64,000 nucleotides of DNA from NCBI GenBank assembly GCA_950295325.1, contig OX485803.1:39013554-39077553 (forward strand). Reading direction: 5' to 3'. The position numbers and the translations under genes are program-made. Under the pieces are notes generated by a model. It searched no databases and was not told where the DNA came from. It saw only the letters and a program-made list of their open reading frames with translations. The stretch is from Polytrichum commune. Its lineage: Eukaryota; Streptophyta; Polytrichopsida; Polytrichales; Polytrichaceae. The number at the start of each line of letters is the position of its first letter. The first letter of the stretch is position 1. Of this stretch, positions 33,682 through 44,423 are shown piece after piece.

Positions 33682-36077
33682 ATGCATACGAGGGTGATGG
33701 CACCCATCATGCCGGCTATGGCGTCATCCTCTCTTCTGTCCCAGCGCCATTTGGCCTCCTCAGGTACACTCCAAATACTGTGTGGCTTGCTCCTCATTTG
33801 CTTTGCAGAGATGTAAACCGCAGGACCAACAATGAGCTACAAAAACATGTGAAAATACTTGCAAGGTCTCTACATTGGCAGTGACATTCTGTTCCCTCCA
33901 AGCATGAAAGCCTTCTTTCCTTTCTCTACTTGCAGTCATGTTTGGGGCTTCTTCTTCTATTTGCGGAGTGACAAGGGTGTGCCGAACAAGCCAAGGGGTT
34001 AGGAGGAGGTTTGCTAGTTCTGTGACAACAGTGGAAGTTAGAGCAGTGGAAGAGCGAGCGGACCGAGCTGTGGTGCAGAGCGGGGAGGATAGGCTGGAGA
34101 TTTGTCGAGTGATCAATGGAATGTGGCAGACGAGTGGCGGGTGGGGCAAGATCGAGCGAAATCAGGCAGTGGGAGCTATGCTCAACCATGTGGATGCTGG
34201 CTTCACCACTTTCGACATGGCCGATCATTGTAAGTCATCACCACCCTTGCTTATACCTCTTCTTTCTCTGCCCATCCCTCCTCCATTTTTCTTCGTCACA
34301 GGAAATCTGCAGGAGGAAGAGGATGTCTTCGTTGTTCTGGGGTTGACCAAATCGGCATTTCTAGGTACTCATTCCTCGTCGTTCAGAGCGCATAGGGTGT
34401 ACATCTTTGCAACGCAAACCAGAAGCAAGCCACATGGTTATGGATGTTAAGTCCATGTGTACATTCAGTGGTAGGGAGACTCTCCGGTTGAATGAAGGTT
34501 GGAAGTGATTTCATTTGACTCTGGGATTGAGAGTTCAATGATCAAATAGGCATTCAACAATGAAAATGTAGGAGGATGTCTTCTCTGCGGTTGACCAAAT
34601 TGGTATTGCTACTCATATCTCGTCATTCAGAGCAGTACTAATCATAGGAATAGTCTCAGCGGGAGCAATCCCCGTGCCCACGCCCGTACCCTTGTGTTCG
34701 AGAACCGCAAGTAGACACCTAGGCTCGGTGATGGAAACCAGGAGGCAGAATATGGACGCGAGAGGAAGAAAGGCTTGCACATTTGGGGAAGGCACAGGGA
34801 GCTGGTACATTGCCAATTGTGCATGTTCCAGGTTTTGTGAGTAGTTTTGAAACGTGTCATATGCACTCTACTCTTCGTGCATTCTGGTAATCAGCAATGA
34901 AGGGTGATCGACTAGCGTTGAGCAGGATGGGCAGATTGTGACTGCCGAGTAGATCTTGCAGTATTTTCACATGTTTTTGCAGCTCATTTCTGTCCTGGAA
35001 CAGATGCATCTCTGCAACTCAAATTAGAAGCGAGCCACACTTCGATTATGGATTTTGAGTCCATGTGTACATACAGTGCAATGGAGACTCCGGTTGAATG
35101 GAGTTTAGAAGTGATTTGTTTCACTGAGGTTGAGAGTTCCATGATGGAATAGGAATTCAACAATGAAGATATTTGCGGTGCCATTTGTATGCACACTCTA
35201 ACAGATGCCATGATGGTTTACAGATGGGCCTGCAGAGGATTTGTATGGTCTTTTCATCAACAGGATCCGACGAGAACGAGGGGAGGAGCTTGCATCACAA
35301 GTCCGTGGCTTAACGAAATGGGTGCCACCACCGGTGAAGATGACCCGAGCATATGTGGAGGCGAACATCGACCGATCCCGGAAACGCATGGACGTCAAGT
35401 GTTTGGACATGCTGCAATTCCACTGGTGGGATTACGCAGACAAGGGATACCTGGACGCATTGAAGCACATGACAGACCTAAAAGAGGAGGGCAAGATCAA
35501 AACCCTAGCCCTCACCAACTTTGACACCACGAGGTTGCAAATCATTCTGGAGAATCAGATCCCCATCGTCAGCAACCAAGTGCAACATTCCCTGGTCGAC
35601 ATGCGTCCCCAGTCCCGGATGGCCGAGCTTTGCAATGTGACTGGAGTGAAACTCATCACTTATGGCACCGTCATGGGGGGTTTGTTGTCTGAGAAATTTG
35701 TGGATGCCAACATTTCCATCCCATTCGCAGGGCCGGCGATTGACACACCTTCTCTTAGCAAGTATAAGCGGATGGTGGATGCATGGGGGGGATGGAACCT
35801 GTTTCAGGAACTCTTGCGGGAAGTGAAGAGGGTTTCCTATAAGCATGGGGTTTCAATTCCTACCGTTGCAGTGCGATACATCCTTGACCAACCTGCCGTC
35901 GCAGGATCCATGGTTGGTGTGAGATTGGGCCTGTCTGACCACATCCGGGATTCGCAAGCCATCTTCAGGTTGCAGTTGGACGACGAGGATCGGGACCGAA
36001 TTGCCAGCGTCACAAAGAAGGGGAAGAACTTGCAGGAGGTGATTGGGGACTGTGGAGATGAGTACCGGGGAGCCTAG
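33682..36077 (+). CDS. Aldo/keto reductase, organelle-targeted, 3 exons
   Basis: Exons 33682-33763, 33936-34229 and 35224-36077 (GT-AG, in frame) give 409 aa. Aldo/keto reductases use NADPH to reduce carbonyl substrates on a TIM barrel. The full tetrad is visible: Asp121 and Tyr126 (TFDMADHYG), Lys157 (GLTKW), His192 (LQFHWWDY). The C-terminal GVRLGLSDHIRDSQAIF matches the AKR NADPH-phosphate-binding segment. Residues 1-75 are rich in Ser, Arg, Ala and Met with few acidic residues (ASSSLLSQRHLASSG, GVRRRFASSV), like a plastid or mitochondrial presequence; the enzyme proper begins near DRLEICRVINGMWQTSGGWG. At 409 aa it is longer than the ~320-aa family norm because of this extension. Substrate is unknown. 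The start is the first ATG; Mets at residues 6, 10 and 13 are alternatives. The third exon carries most of the barrel uninterrupted. Confidence 0.9.
34318..35185 (+). repeat. Direct duplication inside AKR intron 2
   Basis: About 34,400-34,566 and about 35,003-35,175 are copies (~80% by eye): CTTTGCAACGCAAACCAGAAGC / CTCTGCAACTCAAATTAGAAGC, GAGTCCATGTGTACAT, CTCCGGTTGAATG, GAGAGTTC(A/C)ATGAT, AATTCAACAATGAA. A shorter block, AGGATGTCTTC…GGTTGACCAAAT, is also doubled (34,319 and 34,573). Confidence 0.8.
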
Positions 36078-36129
36078 TTCGCTGATTTGGATCTGGCCTG
36101 TATAATGTAACATTATGATGCCATCTTTT

Positions 36130-36990
36130 GTAAGGAGGATTTGTACAGTTTTTCTTCTAATCGAGTAGCAATTGCACCCCATTCCCTTGTGAACAAGTTT
36201 GTCGACGGAGATCTTGTCTTGTGATAACTTAACAATCAGCAGATTAACGATTGAATTTTGTGTGTCTATTTGTTCGAATGGTTATTTTCATCTGAGGGTA
36301 ATGGAAAAGAGAAATCGTGTTCTCCTCTATTGGCACAGGTTCCTCATAAGCATTGCTTTTTGTGTGAGGACACGGGACGCAGGATTCCTGGGATTGTCAA
36401 AGGAAATCTCCTCTTCTGATAACTCAACAATCAGCAGATTAACAATTGAGTTGGTGTGTTGTTCCAGTGCTCCTTTTCATCTGAGAGTAATGGAAAAAAG
36501 AGATATTCTCCTCCTCTATGGCACAGATTCCTCTTAAGCATTACTTTTTGTGTTTGAGGATCACATGTGAGGTAGGTTTTTGTACAGTTTCCTGTGAAGC
36601 AAGCAGCAATGACACCCCATTCCCTTGTGAAAAGGTTTGTAAAAGGAAGTTTTCTTTTATGAATGCTCAACAAAACAGCAGATGAATTCGTGTCCATTTG
36701 TTCATCTGAGGGTAATGGAAAAGAGAAATTCTCTTCTCAATGCCAAAGATTCCTCTTGAGCATTAACTTTTGTGTGACACAGGACTTGTACAGTTTCCTA
36801 TGAAGCAAGAAGCAATTGCACCTCATTCCTTTGTGAGCAGGTTTGTCAAAGGAATACATCTCGTACGAAAATGCAATAAACAGCAGATCAAAGATTGAGT
36901 ATGTTTGTTGATCTGGTCAAGTGCTACTCTTCATCTGAGGGCAATGGATAAGAGGAATCTTCTCCCATATCGCCCATATGCCTTCTAAAG
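36130..36990 (+). repeat. Four imperfect ~200-bp repeats after AKR
   Basis: CATCTGAG(G/A)G(T/C)AATGGA occurs at about 36,290, 36,478, 36,704 and 36,936, with shared flanks: CCCATTCCCTTGTGA, AACAATCAGCAGATTAA, ATTCCTCTTGAGCATTAC, TTTGTACAGTTTC. The first unit begins within the probable AKR 3' UTR. Confidence 0.8.
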
Positions 36991-38384
36991 AATCATTTGG
37001 TGCTTGAGAAGAACATGTGCACCCTTGTCCTCAAAGAAACACTCAAGATTCTCCTATGATTCTGTGTTCATTCTGAGCAAGCGTGAGTAAGTTTTTAGCA
37101 TTCAGTCTGCGTGTTGCCGAGCCTCCTCACCCTACCTGCACTGAAAATGGAGTCCTCCTGGTGATTATATTTAAACACACACATAGATAGGGAATTTGCA
37201 TATTTGGATGGAATGCCAATGTATGTAATTAGCAATCAAATGACTCCCAGCAGGCTTGTGTTGATGTAATTCACAACTTTCACAAGCAAGAGGATGACCC
37301 TTCTCAAGTCTCCATACTACAACAACTTTCAACGAACTTCTTGGAAGAGCCACAAGCACAAATGAATATATGTATGTATATGACTTGATCCTTCTATGAT
37401 ATCAGCAAAGAATGTCAACTTTGCTAACTCAAAAATGGAATGGCCTCGAGTATGGACTACTTTACACCATGACCATGGAATTGTGACGACCCTTGAAATT
37501 TGAAAGTGAATTATAGGGCGCTTTAGACGGGGGTCCAAAGGGGAGGGTTCAACAAAATGGAGCATCCTATTGGCCAAGAGGTGTAAATTGGACTAGAGGC
37601 CTTTAGATGAAGGTCCAGAATCAAGAAGAGGCAAAGTGAGGTGTCTCGTACATGGCATCGTTTTGGAGGGAAACACTAAAGGTCTGAACCAAGAAATGGA
37701 GCTCAAAGGAGAACTCATGTTTTGCATAACCATTTTGAAAGGTAGGGTCCAAGGTAGGTCCAAGGTAGGGTTTGATTCGAGTGTTCAGTTTGCCTCAAAT
37801 TGCTTCAAATTGGTCCCTATATTCTTGGACTGTGAACCCCCATCTAAAGCACCCCTATGTGTGGTCATTGACAATCAAGTGTGGTGTGAACACATACATG
37901 ACCAAAGTCTCAACCACATGCTAGTTTGTTACCATCTCCTTCATGTGGGCCCTTCCACACAATAAAGACTGAACAAATGGAATTGAGTGGATGACTCATT
38001 GCGAGAGTGATGAGTGGTCCACCTACTTGAGTTGATTACCACTCATAACCGATTGGCTCATGGATAGATTTGGGGGATCGGGGAGAATATTGTGTCTCCA
38101 TATATGAAAAATTATGATGATTTTTCATAAACATTATGTCTAGGACGAGTGACCAATTATGTTATAATAAATCAAAGGTTATTAGAATTTAAAGTGATCA
38201 TGGTCATTGAGTTTCCCGTTACATCTACCTCTTTGAAGTGGAGTTGATGCAAAAATCATGTAGACCATGAAATATTATCCATTGCATGCCATTCAAACTC
38301 CCTTGGTCCCTTACGCCCTTAAGCTCTAGTGTAAAGTGGCCCTAAGCCAACTCAGAAAGAGTCTCTCTCTTGTGCCCCAAGTAT
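36991..38384. other. Intergenic sequence
   Basis: No gene recognised. The open frame 37,636-37,965 (109 aa) has no recognisable feature. Confidence 0.5.
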
Positions 38385-38570
38385 GTCATGGTCTAGGAAG
38401 AAAGGTACACTGATATGTGCAATTACATTGCCCCATGCTAATGATTCTATGGACATTCCACATCATTTATTATTTCAATGTGGTTTCTATATGGACCGAT
38501 TAACAAAGTTATCAATTTTTGTAAGTTGATTTTGACCCCATTTAAGTTGCATGGTAAAGAGGCAACAAAT
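38385..38570 (+). repeat. Dispersed repeat family D, copy 1
   Basis: Shares CACTGATATGTGCAATTA, then CATGCTAAT, ACAAAGTTAT and TTTTGACCC in the same order with 52,600-52,830. Confidence 0.65.
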
Positions 38571-39006
38571 TATTTCCAAAAGCAACCCTTATTGCACATA
38601 CCATTATAATGTAGGTCAATAGCAGGTTGGGCGGATTTTGCCCAATAATTAATTAATTGAAAAAAGTGGTTTAGGCGGTCCGTAAAAACATTTATGAAAA
38701 GTTGGGCAAATACATATATGTATATTTCTTCATTTAGGCACATATTATATATCCTACATACAAGACCATGGATTGTAACTTGTTTTTCATTCATTCATGG
38801 CGACTAAGTACGCGATGTTAGCCTTGAGGGTGTAGGTTAAGCCGTCTTAGTGTGCTAATTATGGTTGTGAACAATGCATTTGGTTGTTTTGTGCTCGTGT
38901 TCCATAGAGATTGTTTGAAAGTTTGCAATTCTAGCTAAGAGCTAGAGGCATACCAATCATAAGTTCCATCCCATAGACAAGGATGACATAACATTGTTCA
39001 TATTCA

Positions 39007-41399
39007 TAACAACGTTCCGTGGGACTGACAGTATTCCACGTAGTATCCCGGATATTCCTCACATTCAAATTGGATGTGCGGAATATCCGGGATTGTCAGT
39101 CCCACATAACATTGTCATAGATCTGAATAATAGTATGAAGAAGAGATTATTGAGTGTCGCAAGTGATGTTGAAGTTACGAATACCGAAGCTTCGAGAGAT
39201 CACCTTGGAAAGATCGGAGATGAGAATTTCCTAGAATGCACGCGTTTTGATGCTATCAACTTACGATAATGGGTTTCACAATGCAGTATAATGTGATGTG
39301 TGATTGGTGAATCGAGTCTCGGGTTTACCAGTACCAATGAGGTGACCCACAATATCTAGCTTTAGCTCTTGCTAAGTTATTAATAAGTTAGAGTGGATGT
39401 GCGAAATATCCGAGAATACTACGTGGAATACAGTCAGTCCCACATAACATTGTCATAGATCTGAATGATAGTATGAAGAGATTATTGAGTGTCACAAGTG
39501 ATGTTGAAGTTTTGAATACCCAAGCTTAGAGAGATCGCCTTGGGAAGATCGGAGATGAGAATTTCCTAGAATGCATGCGTTTTGATGCGATCAGCCTACG
39601 GTAATAGGTTTCACAGCGCAGTACACTGTGATGTGTGAGTGGTGAATTGAGTGTCAGGATTTCCCAGTACCAATGAGGTGACCCACGATATCTAGCTTTA
39701 GCTCTTGCTAAGTTATTAATAAGTTAGAGTGGATGTGCGGAATATCCGAGAATACTACGTGGAATATTGTCAGTCCCACATAACATTGTCATAGATCTGA
39801 ATGATAGTATGAAGAGATTATTGAGTGTCACAAGTGATGTTGAAGTTTTGAATACCCAAGCTTAGAGAGATCACCTTGGGAAGATCGGAGGTGAGAATTT
39901 CCTAGAATTCATGCGTTTTGATGCGATCAGCCTACGGTAATAGGTTTCACAGCGCAGTGTACTGTGATGTATGAGTGGTGAATCGAGTGTCGGGGTTTCC
40001 CAGTACCAATGAGGTGACCTACGATATCTAGCTTTAGCTCTTGCTAAGTTATTAATAAGTTAGAGTGGATGTGCGAAATATCCGAGAATACTACGTGGAA
40101 TATTGTCAGTCCCACATAACATTGTCATAAATCTGAATGATAGTATGAAGAGATTATTGAGTGTCGCAAGTGATGTTGAAGTTTTGAATACCCAAGCTTA
40201 CAGAGATCGCCTTGGGAAGATCAGAGATGAGAATTTCCTAGAATGCATGCGTTTTGATGCGATCAACCTACGGTAATAGGTTTCACAGCGCAGTCTAATG
40301 TGATGTGTGAGTGGTAAATCGAGTCTCGGGGTTTCCCAGTACCAATGAGGTGACACACGATATCTAGCTTTAGCTCTTGCTGAGTTATTAATAAGTTAGA
40401 GTGGATGTGCGAAATATCCGAGAATACTACATGGAATACAATCAGTCCCACATAACATTGTCATAGATCTGAATGATAGTATGAAGAGATTATTGAGTGT
40501 CGCAAGTGATGTTGAAGTTTTGAATACCCAAGCTTACAGAGATCGCCTTGGGAAGATCGGAGATGAGAATTTCCTAGAATGCATGCGTTTTGATGCGATC
40601 AACCTACGGTAATAGGTTTCACAGCGCAGTCTAATGTGATGTGTGAGTGGTGAATCGAGTCTCGGGGTTTCCCAGTACCAATGAGGTGACACACGATATC
40701 TAGCTTTAGCTCTTGCTGAGTTATTAATAAGTTAGAGTGGATGTGCGAAATATCCGAGAATACTACATGGAATACAATCAGTCCCACATAACATTGTCAT
40801 AGATCTGAATGATAGTATGAAGAGATTATTGAGTGTCGCAAGTGATGTTGAAGTTTTGAATACCCAAGCTTAGAGAGATCGCCTTGGGAAGATCGGAGAT
40901 GAGAATTTCCTAGAATGCATGCGTTTTGATGCGATCAGCCTACGGTAATAGGTTTCACAGCGCAGTACACTGTGATGTGTGAGTGGTGAATTGAGTGTCA
41001 GGATTTCCCAGTACCAATGAGGTGACCCACGATATCTAGCTTTAGCTCTTGCTAAGTTATTAATAAGTTAGAGTGGATGTGCGGAATATCCGAGAATACT
41101 ACGTGGAATATTGTCAGTCCCACATAACATTGTCATAGATCTGAATGATAGTATGAAGAGATTATTGAGTGTCACAAGTGATGTTGAAGTTTTGAATACC
41201 CAAGCTTAGAGAGATCGCCTTGGGAAGATTGGAGATGAGAATTTCCTAGAATTCATGCGTTTTGATGCGATCAGCCTATGGTAATAGGTTTCACAGCGCA
41301 GTGTACTGTGATGTGTGAGTGGTGAATTGAGTGTCGGGGTTTCCCAGTACCAATGAGGTGACGCACGATATCTAGCTTCAGCTCTTGCTAAGTTATTAG
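39007..41399 (+). repeat. 336-bp satellite array, about 7 units, with inverted left edge
   Basis: GATTATTGAGTGTC recurs at about 39,146, 39,481, 39,817, 40,155, 40,489, 40,825 and 41,160 (period 334-338 bp). Every unit holds AGATCGGAGATGAGAATTTC, GTTTTGATGCGATC, CAGTACCAATGAGGTGAC and AGTCCCACATAACATTGTC. Later units are about 95-98% alike, and 40,150-40,490 and 40,490-40,825 are almost identical. The first unit is the most diverged. At the left edge, 39,007-39,060 is a reverse-complement piece of the same unit. No RNA gene or protein is recognisable in the unit. Confidence 0.93.
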
Positions 41400-42544
41400 T
41401 ATAGTGATCATGGGATGAAGCGGGGTCAAGGGACTCCCAGCCATGATGGCCAAAGGCGGTGCCCATGTTCCATGCATTGGGTGTGTTGAAGTCAATTAAT
41501 ATATACATGGTATGACTGACTGAGTATATCACACCGTATATATATATATATAACACGACGGAGTTCCTATCATCATGTGTTGTATGGCTACAGCCACATG
41601 ATCATGCCACTTTTGAGGGACGGTGTCCGGGGAAGATTTTTGGGCATAATCGGTCAATATCTTACAGGGATTAGTGAAGGTGATACTAAATTTTTTAAGT
41701 CATGAAATTAGTGTCACTGAGATCTAGGAATTTTTGTTCATCTTGGTATTATTCATTGAAAATATGTTTTATAGTAACATTATTCATTAAAAGTAGCAGT
41801 AGTGTTCATCCTAGTATTATTCATTTGTGCATATGATTTTTATTTTGGTTATCACTCTACAAACATTGTAGAGGATATATTGATTTTCTCAAAATGTATG
41901 GGAAATGAGCATGTATTCATGAAGCAAGTATTCATGAATTTTGAGCAAATGGATATGGTGAGGACACCTAAAGAGCAACAAACATTGCCACAAAAGTTTG
42001 GAAAAGAAAAACCATTGTATGCTAATACAACCTTTATATCAAAGTTTCACAAAAATGAAAACGATTCAATCACAAATCCAATAAAATGCAACAATGGCTT
42101 AGATCGCAACATGCAAGTTGCCTGCATTGAATAATAAAGCTCCATGCTTTATAATCCCATTCAAGATTGTCAAATGTCATTCATTTTCACATATTTATCC
42201 CTATTATCATTTTCAATAATTATGGAGTGTACGCCTGTCAACTTCTTACAATGTTGGTGGTGAAGGGTACTATATGGTATACACGAACATACATTAAATG
42301 GTATCCATTTCCCCAAAAAGGTAGTTACAAAATTTGAATTTACATGCATAGACAAGACCACAAAACATATTCTTCTAGATGGTGAACTTTGAAACCGTGT
42401 ACTCCCAAAGCATACATGCTTTTCGATTCAAAGTTTTTGGGATGGCACTACACATCACATATTGTGACGTTTGTATTTAGAAGATTGAGTCTTATTGCCT
42501 TGTTATCAAGCTATGGACCTTGAATTGAAATTCTTCAATTATGT
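41400..42544. other. Intergenic sequence
   Basis: No gene supported. Contains a short family-B fragment (GAAGATTTTTGGGCATAATCGG) at about 41,631 and an open frame 41,802-42,134 of low-complexity, AT-rich character that I do not regard as a gene. Confidence 0.5.
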
Positions 42545-42730
42545 GACTTAATTTTATGAGTCATTGTATGTGATCATCTAATGAGAAAGAAAATCTCTAA
42601 ATTTGAATATGAGTTCCAAAATTTATGAGACAATGGCCGTGGGCACAATTTGATCTTGCAAATCATCTTGCACCAATTGTGTGTTTCATATCCTACGAGA
42701 AATCGGTGCAAACCTAAAAATTCATGTTCA
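42545..42730 (+). repeat. Dispersed repeat family A, copy 4 (partial)
   Basis: TGAGTTCCAAAATTTATGAG, CAATTTGATCTTGCAAATC, and GTGTTTCATATCCTACGAG followed by GGTGCAAACCTAAAAA. Confidence 0.65.
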
Positions 42731-43004
42731 AAGACCCAATGACCTCATCCAAGATGGGTGCCAAAGTTGAGGAAAGCCTTCTAAGTGATGATGCACAACA
42801 AAGTGCAATGAAGGGTTTGAAAAGTGGCACAATTAAACTAATTAGTGGAGAAATAATGGGTAGAAACATCCCATAATTTGATAGGTACACAAGAAACCAT
42901 GTTATAGCCTATAGCAAGGCTCCCCACGTTCGATATAGCAAGGCGAAATCTAAGGAGGGAGGAGTGGGGTGTGCTAGTGAGAGAAGGAGGTTCTTCATAT
43001 CAGT

Positions 43005-43235
43005 GCATGTCAGGGGAGATTTTTGGGCATAATCGGTGGAAATCCTAGTGTTTCCAAGCTCAATTGGTTACATGTGGTGATCGTTCGGTCGATCTTTATG
43101 AATTCCATGAATATTTTATAGATTCTTCTAAAACGATCGGTAATTTTCGGGAAGTCTTGAGTTCCGACTGGTTAGTTCTCAAACTCAACCGGTTCATCTG
43201 TAACTAGCGGTCGGTTCTCCCCGTTCATTGCTTCA
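43005..43235 (+). repeat. Dispersed repeat family B
   Basis: GGGGAGATTTTTGGGCATAATC, AATTGGTTACATGTGG, TCTCAAACTCAACCGGTTCA, CTAACTAGCGGTCGGTTCTCC-like block. It aligns end to end with 21,855-22,090 and 54,765-54,965, and inverted with 18,620-18,850. Confidence 0.75.
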
Positions 43236-44423
43236 CATTGTGTGTCCGTGCTGTTCTTCGCGGCCCGTGGCAGCGAAATGAAGTGAATAGTTAGCGACTT
43301 TTGACTTGTCACTTGAATCGATCTGCTCTGCGAGTCGGCCTGTTGCAGTCCTCACCCGAACAATGGCCCCGCGTGGTGCCACCGAGGGTAGGTTTGCGGA
43401 CTCAGCCATGTGCCGCGACCGCCGGGCTGGTGTGTCACATGGCGGCCAACTGTAGCTTAACTTATCATCATCACCAGATCGGTAGTAACTAAAGATCGCC
43501 GAGGTGACGGAATTAGGAAGGACTCATGACGCAGGAGGGAGGAACGAAAGAATGATCTACTTATAATGTCGTGATGCAAAGTTCTTAGGGATTGTCTTTC
43601 CAGCCTTCCAGGACGTTGTGTCACGTAGTAGGTGTACAATGTACATACATGAACTTCACCTAAACACTGTTGGTAGTGGCTAATTTATTCTTTGGCTTAT
43701 TCGTTTCCGCGTATTTCGGCGATGTCTCTGCCTGACTGACGGACGGGCCGACCTATTTGGAGCTTGCGGTTCAAATTCTTTGACCTCGGACCAAAAGTCG
43801 CTCACTCTCACTCTTCCGAAGTTCCGTCCGCTGGTCCAACTCGTGCACACAGCGGGCACCAAATTGCTGTAGGATCTGCTGTTTGTAACTGCGTATCTGT
43901 CTCATCAGATTCACTGGACTCGTAAGTAGGTAAGTTTTTATTCCATCCTGTGCAGAGAGGTCGTGGTGTGGCTTGTTGCAGAGCGAGGAGGGCACGGGGA
44001 CGACAGAGAGTGAGTTAAAAGCGTTTGGCAGGTCAATGATTTCCATTCACTGTTAATCGTGGCACGGAGTTCGAGAATCTGCTTCCATACAGGGGAGTTT
44101 GGTAAAATAATTGGTAAGGGCGGGATCGGATCGAGAGCCGCAGGGGGGTCTTAACGGAGACAATCCGGGACGAAGAACCGGTGGAATTGCACAGGAAAAC
44201 ACGGCAAGCTGTGATGGTCGCGCGGAAAATGTTAGGCTTTTTCCCTGATTGCTTGCTTGCGGCATCGAAATAGGTAGCAGATGCTGAGAGCTTATGAGAA
44301 GGCTACATTTAGGGATTCGACGTGTATACCGCGGGGAGAGAGGAAGAGTAGGAATCCTTTTTGATATAGCTGCCTGTGGTGGCCACCATGAGAGGCAGAC
44401 GGATGTAAGAGGCCAGGGGCAGC
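43236..44423. other. Upstream region of the S1P gene
   Basis: No separate gene seen. 43,240-43,480 is GC-rich with open frames in several phases and no motif. The promoter and 5' UTR of the S1P gene should lie in about 43,900-44,423. No clear TATA box is seen. Confidence 0.45.

Noticed and set aside
40263-40787. Two identical 62-aa minus-strand frames
   Set aside because: They are the same stretch of two neighbouring satellite units, with no sign of coding.
39007-41399. 5S rRNA or tRNA cluster in the 336-bp units
   Set aside because: No 5S internal promoter, A/B boxes or cloverleaf could be found in the unit.
41802-42134. 110-aa plus-strand frame
   Set aside because: AT-driven composition (Asn/Lys/Ile/Phe-rich) and no homology signal.
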